Positions 1 to 5,129 of a stretch of DNA of 5,129 nt are shown here, piece after piece. The notes beneath the pieces are model-generated. The model searched no databases. It was not told the origin of the DNA and worked only from the letters and a program-made list of their open reading frames with translations. The position numbers were made by a program, and so were the translations under genes. Within the stretch, counting starts at the first letter, position 1, and every line of letters starts with the position of its first letter. Source of the DNA: Vulcanimicrobiota bacterium (lineage in GTDB: Bacteria; Vulcanimicrobiota; Vulcanimicrobiia; Vulcanimicrobiales; Vulcanimicrobiaceae); assembly GCA_003133185.1 (NCBI GenBank), contig PKWF01000194.1:9058-14186 (forward strand), in the 5' to 3' direction.

Positions 1-366
1 TATGCCTACGTCAAAGAGCACGACATCGTGCTGCATACCGCCGACTATATCGCTGGGGGTCGCGAGATCACGGTCGATTACGAACCCGGTACGGTGCAGG
101 ACGTTACGCTCGACGACGGCTCGCACGTGCTGCTGCGTAAACTCGACGTCGAGTACGATCCGACCGACGGAATTAGTGCGCTGCGCGTGATTCACGAGAC
201 GCGAGCGCGCGGCGAGTTCGTTACCGGACTGCTTTACGTCGACACGACGCAGCAGGATCTTTGCGCGCGCGAGCACCTCGTAAAGCAGCCTTTGGCGCAG
301 CTCGACGAAGAGTCGCTGCGAATCGGCCGCGAGGAGTGGCGAAAGATGATGGCACCGGCACCCTGA
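1..366 (+). CDS. korB: 2-oxoacid:ferredoxin oxidoreductase, beta subunit (C-terminal part, 5' end outside window)
   Basis: The frame is open from base 1 to the TGA at 364-366 and shows the last 121 residues. Family role: the beta subunit binds thiamine diphosphate and, with the alpha subunit, converts a 2-oxoacid and CoA to an acyl-CoA, CO2 and reduced ferredoxin in the cytoplasm. The visible part matches the C-terminal domain of this subunit: 'EITVDYEPGTV' (residues 22-32), a 'DDGSHVLLRKL' strand, 'YDPTD' followed by a helix, the very typical 'RARGEFVTGLLYVD', and the end pattern 'PLAQLDEESLR'. The thiamine-diphosphate and iron-sulfur motifs would lie upstream, outside the window, as would the alpha subunit gene expected next to it. 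Substrate cannot be decided from this part: 2-oxoglutarate (KorB) is my preferred reading, pyruvate or another 2-oxoacid is possible. The reading frame looks intact. The sirtuin gene begins inside its last codons, which suggests cotranscription. Confidence 0.9.
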   Translation, partial: YAYVKEHDIVLHTADYIAGGREITVDYEPGTVQDVTLDDGSHVLLRKLDVEYDPTDGISALRVIHETRARGEFVTGLLYVDTTQQDLCAREHLVKQPLAQLDEESLRIGREEWRKMMAPAP

Positions 367-1127
367 CCGCCGGCGTCATCGCCGCGTTACGGCAAGCAAA
401 ATCTGTTTTCGTTCTGACCGGGTCGGGAGTTTCGGCGGAGAGCGGCCTGCCGACGTTTCGCGGCGTTGGCGGTCTTTGGCGAACGCATCGCGTTGAAGAG
501 CTGGCTTCGCCCGAGGGATTCGCTCGCGATCCGGTTTTAGTTTGGACCTGGTATAACGAGCGCAGGGCCGCGCACGAGCGAGCCCAACCCAATGCCGGCC
601 ACTTCGCGATCGCCCAGCTGGAGGACGCGCTTGACGATTTCACGCTCGCCACCCAGAACGTGGATTCGCTCCACCTGCGCGCCGGCTCGCGCAACGTACT
701 CGAGCTGCACGGCAGTCTGCGCGAGGCGCGTTGCACCAACTGCAATGCAGGCCGCCCATTCGGTGCCGCCGGCCTTCCGCTCGACGAAATCGACCACGCG
801 TGCGGCGGGCGCTGGCGTCCCGACATCGTCTGGTTTGGCGAATCGCTGCCGCGAGATGTTTGGCAAAAAGCACAAGAGGCCGCGGCCCGCGCCGACGTCA
901 TCTTGGTCGTCGGAACGAGTGCGGTCGTCTATCCGGCGGCAGCACTCGCGACCAACTATAATCGCTCGGCCTTCGTTGCCGAAATCAATCCGGAGGCAAC
1001 CCCGATAAGCAACCGAGTTGCTTGCGCGCTGCGAGGATCCGCCGCCGAGATGCTGCCGCGGATTGTCGCAGCACTCTCTGCAAGACGAACAGCGCCGCCG
1101 GATTTATCCGTCGGGCCCAGCGGTTAG
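336..1127 (+). CDS. cobB: NAD-dependent protein deacylase, SIR2 family, class III (CobB/SIRT5-like)
   Basis: Sirtuins remove acyl groups from protein lysines using NAD+, giving nicotinamide and O-acyl-ADP-ribose. From a GTG start at 336 the protein has 263 residues, normal for the family. Motifs in order: NAD-binding 'TGSGVSAESG' (28-37) and 'FRG' (41-43); 'YNER' (73-76), the Tyr-x-x-Arg pair that in CobB and SIRT5 binds succinyl or malonyl lysine; 'TQNVDSLH' (106-113); catalytic His125 in 'LELHGSL'; zinc-ribbon Cys133 and Cys136; 'WFGE' (166-169); 'GTS' (193-195); 'INPE' (217-220). Odd point: the second zinc pair reads Asp-His-Ala-Cys, so only Cys156 remains and the third cysteine is absent. 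Start choice: the frame is open back to a TTG at 261, but that would add 25 low-complexity residues; GTG 336 gives a standard sirtuin N-terminus, though its ribosome site is poor. It overlaps the oxidoreductase gene by 31 nt and the convergent DUF6504 gene by 24 nt. Confidence 0.93.
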   Translation: MAKDDGTGTLTAGVIAALRQAKSVFVLTGSGVSAESGLPTFRGVGGLWRTHRVEELASPEGFARDPVLVWTWYNERRAAHERAQPNAGHFAIAQLEDALDDFTLATQNVDSLHLRAGSRNVLELHGSLREARCTNCNAGRPFGAAGLPLDEIDHACGGRWRPDIVWFGESLPRDVWQKAQEAAARADVILVVGTSAVVYPAAALATNYNRSAFVAEINPEATPISNRVACALRGSAAEMLPRIVAALSARRTAPPDLSVGPSG

Positions 1128-1424
1128 CGAGTAAAGCCACCATCGCGGCGCGCCGCGACGCGCCTCGCGGTCGAAATAGACTTCGAGCTTTTCGCCAGAC
1201 GTGGTCTCAAGCTCGAACCAGTGACGCTTGAGATAAACATCGCCGCGATCGGTCCTGGTCGTGCGCCACGATCGCAGAACCGCGGAAACGTCGAACGTTC
1301 GACCCTTCCAGCGAAAAGCACGCGGGACGGGAGGCTCGCTGCCGCTGGCGGGAGTTATAAACCCGTCGCCCGCCGCCGCGATCGACTGGCCTACGAACTT
1401 CCGCGCGCGCGCGCTGGCGTCCAC
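1104..1424 (-). CDS. DUF6504 family small protein, function unknown
   Basis: A 106-residue soluble protein with no signal peptide or membrane segment. It resembles the small DUF6504 family by memory: 'FVGQSI' near the start (10-15), then 'PRAFRWKGRTFDVSAVLRSW' (34-53), an aromatic strand 'HWFELETTSG' (68-77), 'LEVYFDR' (80-86) and 'RWWLYSL' (94-100). The alternating hydrophobic and charged strands suggest a small beta-rich fold. No catalytic motif is recognisable and no function is established to my knowledge. The start is a GTG at 1424, 9 nt after the stop of the upstream sensor-like gene; no good ribosome site is visible, so translation is probably coupled to that gene. Its 3' end overlaps the end of the convergent sirtuin gene by 24 nt. 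The family assignment rests on pattern recall of the RW-x-GR-x-[FY] and YFD...RW-[FW]-LY signatures. Confidence 0.75.
   Translation of the reverse strand: MDASARARKFVGQSIAAAGDGFITPASGSEPPVPRAFRWKGRTFDVSAVLRSWRTTRTDRGDVYLKRHWFELETTSGEKLEVYFDREARRGAPRWWLYSLTAGPDG
1143..1158. repeat. 16-bp perfect palindrome just past the sirtuin stop codon
   Basis: TCGCGGCGCGCCGCGA reads the same on both strands. It lies 15 nt after the sirtuin stop and inside the 3' part of the DUF6504 gene. As RNA it could form a 6-bp GC stem with a 4-nt CGCG loop on either strand. No run of T follows on either side, so it is not a standard intrinsic terminator. The genome is GC-rich and such palindromes can arise by chance or from Arg/Gly/Ala codons. 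Confidence 0.5.
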
Positions 1425-1433
1425 TTCGGCGAG

Positions 1434-3218
1434 CTAGGGTTGGAGGCGTTTCGCGAGCAGCTCGGTGAGCTTGCGCTCCACGCCGCGCAACGTCGCGTTC
1501 TCGCTCTCGGCGTCGCGCAACCGCGTGCGAAGTTCGACCGCAGCGATGTGATCGTACCCTGCCGATGCGGCGGCCGCGAGCTTGCGCAGAGTGCTGCGCT
1601 CGTCCGGGTCGAGATCCTCACCTGTGCCGTGGCCGCCGTAGAGGGCGATGGCTTCGAGATGGTGACCGACGATGATCGGGACGGCGTAGATCACTTGCCG
1701 GTCGCCGCCCGGCAGATCGCTGCGCGGCCAGCGCAGATCGCTCGGATCCATCGCGACGAGATCGGCGCGCAATCGCAGCGCCAGCGCGTCGTCGGCATCG
1801 AGTTCGGCCGCTTCGTCGTCCGTCCACGCGTGCGCCCGAACGCGGCGATACCCGCCTTTTTCGTGACGGAAGACGGCCGCCGACGAGAGTCCCAACGCGG
1901 CTACCGGCTCGTCGACCAGCGCGGCCTCGATCGCGGCGGCAGTCGATGCGTGCGGCATCGCGCGCGCGACGGCGCCCAAGCGTTGCTCCGCGAGATGTCG
2001 CTGCTTGAAGAGGAAGCGATCGATCCAGTCGTCGAGGTGGCCGTGCAAGAGATTGAACGATATGCCCAAACCGACTGCGGCCAGGATGTTCAGGATCGTC
2101 GCGACGCCCTGATGCTCCAGTACGCGGCCGAAGACGTACTCGATCAACGCAAAGAGCGACACCGCTCCAAGCGTCAGAATCGTGTAAACCAGCGTGCGGC
2201 TGATGATGAAGCTGATATCCATCACGCGGTGACGGATGATTCCGTACGCGACCGTTGCCGCAATGAGCGCCGGCGAGAGCGAGAAGAGTAAGGCGAGCGT
2301 GAAGCTCACGGTGTTGTTGGTCGTATGCTGGCCGACAAGCTGCTCGAGCACGTCAGCCAAAATGAGCAGCGCAAAGCTTCCTATGACCGGCACGAGCCGG
2401 CTGCGTGCCGCACCACGTGTAGTGACGTACGTGGATATGAGCGCGAGCAGCGCGGCGAGCCCCGGGAACACGACGGAGAGATCGTAGAGCGAGAACAGAT
2501 GGACCGGCGCGGCATGCGAATAGCGCACCTCGAGATAGGCATAGAGATACAGACCGGCGATGGCGACCCCGGCCGGCAAGGCGAGACGGTCGACGAGACG
2601 TGCGACTCCTGTCGGCCGGTCGCTGGGAAAGCGGCTCGCAAAGATCATGATCGCGGCCGGTTGCATCGCATATATCAGCGCAACGAGGACGTCGAACAGC
2701 GTCGCGCCGCCCCCGCCCGACTGCTGCGCCCAAAAGAGCCAGGGAAACGGCAGCACCAGCGCCGGAGCGATCAAGGCGAACGCCCAGGTCATTCGGCTCG
2801 GCCGCAGCAGTACGAGGACCAGCCCGACGATTCCCATTGCTAGCCCGGCGATCGCGTACGTCAACGATTCCGTTTGTCCGATTGCGAGAAGATCGGTGGC
2901 GCGCACGGTGACCCAGCGGGGCCTACCGCCGTGAACGATGGCAAAAGCGATCGGCGCGCCGCCAGGCACTTCTTCGTTGAGAATGGCGTAGCGGCGCCCG
3001 CGCAACGGCAGTGTCTCGTAGAGTAACCGGTCGCCGGTGACGATGCCGGCGCGCGCCGTCAGCGACGCCGGATCGATCTCGGCAAACGTCACGTCTTTGC
3101 TCAGCAAGAATCCGTAGGTGCCGATAGGTTTTTGAAAGGAGCCGATCGAGACGGCGGCCGCCGCGATCTCGAAGAACGCCAAGATCGTTATGAATGCGAC
3201 GCGCGCGGCGTAACGCAC
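1434..3218 (-). CDS. Multi-pass membrane sensor-like protein with PDZ-like and GAF domains, no kinase domain
   Basis: From a GTG at 3218 the protein has 594 residues. Layout: TM1 at about 7-26; an extracytoplasmic segment (31-106) with the PDZ-like turn 'ARAGIVTGDRLL'; about nine further membrane helices between 118 and 391; a GAF-like cytoplasmic domain (about 411-556); and a charged coiled-coil-like tail (561-591). The stretch 'HRVMDISFIISRTLVYTILT' (330-349) and 'FPSDRP' (197-202) are typical of the membrane part of GAF sensor histidine kinases. Those proteins continue with a DHp helix and an ATPase domain; here the protein stops instead, with no phospho-acceptor or ATP-binding motif. It is therefore a sensor-like module whose output is unknown; the ligand is unknown too. 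An in-frame ATG at 3260 would add 14 Arg-rich residues and overlap the permease gene by 41 nt. GTG 3218 is preferred because it lies 1 nt past the permease stop, with AGGG 4 nt upstream. It is followed 9 nt later by the DUF6504 gene. Confidence 0.85.
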   Translation of the reverse strand: MRYAARVAFITILAFFEIAAAAVSIGSFQKPIGTYGFLLSKDVTFAEIDPASLTARAGIVTGDRLLYETLPLRGRRYAILNEEVPGGAPIAFAIVHGGRPRWVTVRATDLLAIGQTESLTYAIAGLAMGIVGLVLVLLRPSRMTWAFALIAPALVLPFPWLFWAQQSGGGGATLFDVLVALIYAMQPAAIMIFASRFPSDRPTGVARLVDRLALPAGVAIAGLYLYAYLEVRYSHAAPVHLFSLYDLSVVFPGLAALLALISTYVTTRGAARSRLVPVIGSFALLILADVLEQLVGQHTTNNTVSFTLALLFSLSPALIAATVAYGIIRHRVMDISFIISRTLVYTILTLGAVSLFALIEYVFGRVLEHQGVATILNILAAVGLGISFNLLHGHLDDWIDRFLFKQRHLAEQRLGAVARAMPHASTAAAIEAALVDEPVAALGLSSAAVFRHEKGGYRRVRAHAWTDDEAAELDADDALALRLRADLVAMDPSDLRWPRSDLPGGDRQVIYAVPIIVGHHLEAIALYGGHGTGEDLDPDERSTLRKLAAAASAGYDHIAAVELRTRLRDAESENATLRGVERKLTELLAKRLQP

Positions 3219-3219
3219 G

Positions 3220-4560
3220 TTACCCTGCGCCAGCCGCGCGCTTGCGCGTGAACAGCGCATAGACGGGCAACCCTGAGAGTAGAATCGCGATCCCGATGCC
3301 CGTATCGTGCGGCGATTTCAGGACGGTATCTCCGACGATGTACCACGCGGCGGCGAGAAAGAGCAGCGTCGTTACCGGGTATCCCGGCATGCTGAAGACG
3401 GGCTTGGGCGCCCGAGGATGGCGCGCGTCGCGATTGCGGAAGACGATCAGTGCGATCGCGGCAAGCCCGAAGAAGATGTAATCGTTGCAGGTCACGTAGT
3501 TCAGAATCTGATCGTAGCTCCCGGAGAGTGCGATGACGATTGCGATCGCTCCTTGCAGTAGGATTGCCAGCACGGGCGCGTGAGTCCGAGTGTTCACCCA
3601 AGCGAGTTGTTTGAAAAACGTGCCGTCGGCGGCCATCTGAAAGTAGACTCGGGGCGACGTAAGAATCTGGTTGCTCAGAAAGCCGAGCGTCGAAAGTGCG
3701 ATCACGGCGGCCATGATCTGCAAACCGATTGGACCGAAAGCGATTCCCGCAACCTGCGAGGCCGGCGTATTCGTCGCCGCCAAGCCGCCGATGCCGAGCG
3801 CGCGAAGACAAGCGGCGTTGACCGCCAGGTAGAGGATGACGACGACACCGACGCCGGCGATCAAGCCGCGCGGCAGCGTTTTCTGCGGCTGGTGTAACTC
3901 GGCGGTCATAAAGCTCGACGTTTGCCAGCCGCTGTAGGCGAAGAGTACCGGCACCATCGCCAGCCCGATCACGGCGAGCGTCCCTCCGGGCGCCGCATGC
4001 GCCGGCGTCGCTAACGCCCCGCCCGCGGCGTGAACCGCAAAGAGGCCGATGGCCGCAAACGCCGCGATGGCGAGGACCTTGAGCACCATGAACGCGTTTT
4101 GCGTCGTCGTGCCGGTGCGAACGCCCAGCGCATTGATCGCTGTGAACGCCGCGATTGCGACGACGGCGACCCCTGCGGTCGAAGCGTGCCAACTCGTTAA
4201 CGTTGCAAAATAATTGGCGAATGTCACCGCGGCAGCCGCCATCCCGCCGCTTTGCGACACGAGCAGCAGCGTCCAGCCAAAGATGAATGCCAGCGCCGGA
4301 TGAAACGCGTCCCGCAGATACGCGTAGAGGCCGCCGTCCGCGGGACGGCGCGCCGCCAGCTCCGCGAAGATGCCCGCGCCGAGAAGCGCGATCAGACCGC
4401 CCGCGACCCACACCGCCATCACGAGAAATCCGCTGCCGACAAAGCGCGCGACGACCGACGGGTTCATAAAGATGCCCGAGCCGATGATGCCGCCCATCAC
4501 GATGAGTGCGGCGTCCCGGCCTCCGAGGAGACGTACGAGTTTTGGCGTCGGCGCGCTCAT
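3220..4560 (-). CDS. APC-superfamily amino acid permease (LAT/SteT-like)
   Basis: A 446-residue integral inner-membrane transporter with about twelve hydrophobic segments. Key motifs: 'GGIIGSGIF' (23-31), the glycine-rich unwound part of TM1 that contacts the amino acid backbone; 'ELAARRPADGGLYAYLRDAF' (67-86) after TM2; 'FAYSGWQ' (207-213), the unwound TM6 motif; 'ELHQPQKTLPRGLI' (221-234); 'SPRVYFQMAADG' (302-313) after TM8; and 'MPGYPVTTLLFLAAAWYIV' (391-409) at TM11. This pattern and the length fit the L-amino acid transporter/SteT branch, proton- or exchange-driven. The exact amino acid cannot be told. The ATG at 4560 gives the usual short cytoplasmic N-terminus before TM1. No clear Shine-Dalgarno precedes it; an inverted repeat ends 4 nt upstream. 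It is the first gene of a probable three-gene operon: the next gene starts 1 nt after its TAA stop. No frameshift or missing motif is seen. Confidence 0.93.
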   Translation of the reverse strand: MSAPTPKLVRLLGGRDAALIVMGGIIGSGIFMNPSVVARFVGSGFLVMAVWVAGGLIALLGAGIFAELAARRPADGGLYAYLRDAFHPALAFIFGWTLLLVSQSGGMAAAAVTFANYFATLTSWHASTAGVAVVAIAAFTAINALGVRTGTTTQNAFMVLKVLAIAAFAAIGLFAVHAAGGALATPAHAAPGGTLAVIGLAMVPVLFAYSGWQTSSFMTAELHQPQKTLPRGLIAGVGVVVILYLAVNAACLRALGIGGLAATNTPASQVAGIAFGPIGLQIMAAVIALSTLGFLSNQILTSPRVYFQMAADGTFFKQLAWVNTRTHAPVLAILLQGAIAIVIALSGSYDQILNYVTCNDYIFFGLAAIALIVFRNRDARHPRAPKPVFSMPGYPVTTLLFLAAAWYIVGDTVLKSPHDTGIGIAILLSGLPVYALFTRKRAAGAG

Positions 4561-4564
4561 CGGG

Positions 4565-4580
4565 GGAATGTCCGCATTCC
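4565..4580. promoter_or_regulatory. Perfect inverted repeat GGAATG-N4-CATTCC between divergent genes
   Basis: GGAATG TCCG CATTCC lies almost centrally in the 36-nt gap between the permease start (4560) and the secreted protein start (4597). The two 6-bp arms match exactly. Two readings are possible: a dimeric regulator operator acting on both genes, or an RNA hairpin with a UCCG (UNCG-class) loop in the leader of the + gene, placed 4 nt before its ribosome site. On the other strand it ends 4 nt before the permease ATG and takes the place of a ribosome site. The symmetry is seen; the function is inferred. Confidence 0.45.
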
Positions 4581-4584
4581 AGCG

Positions 4585-4590
4585 AAGAGG
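4585..4590 (+). promoter_or_regulatory. Ribosome binding site AAGAGG of the secreted protein gene
   Basis: AAGAGG ends 6 nt before the ATG at 4597. It is the clearest ribosome site in the window that sits at normal spacing and in the right frame. It decides the start within a frame that stays open upstream to 4252 only because it runs antisense to the permease gene. Confidence 0.7.
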
Positions 4591-4596
4591 CGCGTC

Positions 4597-5115
4597 ATGT
4601 TCGCAATTGCAACCTTCGTCCTCGCCGTGCTCGGTGCCACCGTAGCTCAGATGCCTCCTCCGGGGCCGCCGCCCCCTCTTTCGCAGCCACCGCTCGAAAG
4701 CGGCTCGTGCCTCGATTCGCCCCGGGCCGTCCCAAAGGTGCTTATGAAGCCGGTTTCGCGTGCCATGCAGTTAGTCGGCATCGATGCAGTCGTCTCGACG
4801 GCGACGATGACGGCCAACCAGACCATCGGCTTCCTGTATACGACCGGGGACGGCGGCACGTGGCTCGGCGAACGCTCCGGGCTCTACATGTCGGCGGCCA
4901 ATGCCACCTCGATCAACGCAGTCTTGGCCGCCACCCACGCCGCAGGCGTCGCGAAGGACGAGTTTCCTCCGCAGAGCCGCTATGGTGAGCCCACAGGGTA
5001 CCCGCAATTCTTCAGAGTGCAGATACCGCCCGACGCCCTGGCCGCCTTGCGAATCGAACTGATACCCTGCGTCCGCTGGCCGAGCGCGCGCCCACTTCCC
5101 GATCCCACGATGTAG
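4597..5115 (+). CDS. Small secreted protein of unknown function, proline-rich N-terminus
   Basis: A 172-residue protein that I do not recognise. It starts with a hydrophobic stretch (2-16) and a likely signal peptidase I site after 'GATVA' (13-17); the n-region lacks Lys or Arg, which is unusual, so cleavage is likely but not certain. No lipobox cysteine is present. A proline-rich linker 'MPPPGPPPPLSQPP' (19-32) follows, then a folded-looking domain of about 130 residues with the patterns 'TIGFLYTTGDGGTWLG' (76-91), 'GEPTGYPQFFRVQIPPDAL' (130-148) and 'RIELIPC' (152-158). The only two cysteines, Cys38 and Cys158, flank this domain and could form a disulfide after export. No catalytic motif is visible. 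The ATG is supported by the AAGAGG site 6 nt upstream and by the signal peptide starting right there. It is transcribed divergently from the permease gene across a 36-nt gap and may share control with it. The coding call is fairly safe, the function open. Confidence 0.78.
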   Translation: MFAIATFVLAVLGATVAQMPPPGPPPPLSQPPLESGSCLDSPRAVPKVLMKPVSRAMQLVGIDAVVSTATMTANQTIGFLYTTGDGGTWLGERSGLYMSAANATSINAVLAATHAAGVAKDEFPPQSRYGEPTGYPQFFRVQIPPDALAALRIELIPCVRWPSARPLPDPTM

Positions 5116-5129
5116 GCCTTCGTCCTTCG

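Noticed and set aside
221..901. - strand open frame (226 codons) opposite the sirtuin
   Set aside because: Ser/Arg/Ala-rich antisense shadow; the + strand has all the sirtuin motifs.
1402..1414. Alternating CG tract (13 nt), possible slippage or Z-DNA site near the DUF6504 start
   Set aside because: Explained by Ala-Arg codons in a GC-rich gene; too short to claim a function.
1221..2291. Long + strand open frame (356 codons) opposite the sensor-like gene
   Set aside because: Composition is Arg-, Asp- and Glu-rich low-complexity typical of an antisense shadow in GC-rich DNA, with no domain, and the - strand frame encodes recognisable membrane and GAF features.
3188..4411. Long - strand open frame (407 codons) in another frame of the permease gene
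   Set aside because: It is Arg/Gly-rich with no motif, while the overlapping frame is an intact APC permease.
4252..4596. Upstream extension of the secreted protein frame
   Set aside because: It is charged low-complexity sequence antisense to the permease; the ribosome site and signal peptide place the start at 4597.
4603..4610. GCAATTGC palindrome near the secreted protein start
   Set aside because: Only 8 bp, inside the signal peptide codons, and the flanks do not extend the symmetry.
4561..4625. Possible - strand promoter for the permease operon (TTGCGA ... TGGAAT)
   Set aside because: The spacing is 19 nt and the -10 match is only 4 of 6, which is too weak in this composition.

Overview
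This GC-rich window (strong G/C bias at third codon positions, clearly bacterial) carries six protein genes packed with almost no spacer. I see no rRNA, tRNA, CRISPR array, insertion sequence or phage gene. The combination of a two-subunit 2-oxoacid:ferredoxin oxidoreductase, a DUF6504 protein, and a membrane sensor of the type with an 'MDIxxIIxRTLVY' membrane segment plus GAF domain fits a high-GC environmental bacterium. Actinobacteria-like, Chloroflexi-like or candidate phyla such as Eremiobacterota are possible, but the species cannot be told from the sequence alone.

Layout. (1) Bases 1-366, + strand: the C-terminal third or so of a 2-oxoacid:ferredoxin oxidoreductase beta subunit (KorB/PorB type), cut by the window edge. 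(2) About 336-1127, + strand: a SIR2-family NAD-dependent deacylase (class III, CobB/SIRT5-like) whose start overlaps the end of the first gene. (3) Reading right to left on the - strand, a probable three-gene operon: an APC-family amino acid permease (4560-3220), a multi-pass membrane protein with a PDZ-like extracytoplasmic domain and a C-terminal GAF domain but no kinase domain (3218-1434), and a small DUF6504 protein (1424-1104). The spacers are 1 nt and 9 nt. The operon converges on the sirtuin gene, and the two coding regions overlap tail to tail by 24 nt. (4) 4597-5115, + strand, divergent from the permease: a small secreted protein of unknown function with a signal peptide and a proline-rich stretch. 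The 36-nt gap between the divergent starts holds a perfect 6+4+6 inverted repeat.

Functional reading. The left pair may link acyl-CoA production (succinyl-CoA if the oxidoreductase is a KorB) to removal of acyl marks from protein lysines, because the sirtuin carries the Tyr-x-x-Arg pair known for succinyl and malonyl lysine removal. The right block looks like an amino acid uptake gene coupled to a membrane sensor-like protein without its own transmitter. I see no clear evidence of a new defence or mobile system. The most unusual items are the altered zinc site of the sirtuin, the output-less sensor coupled to a permease, and the symmetric element between the divergent genes.
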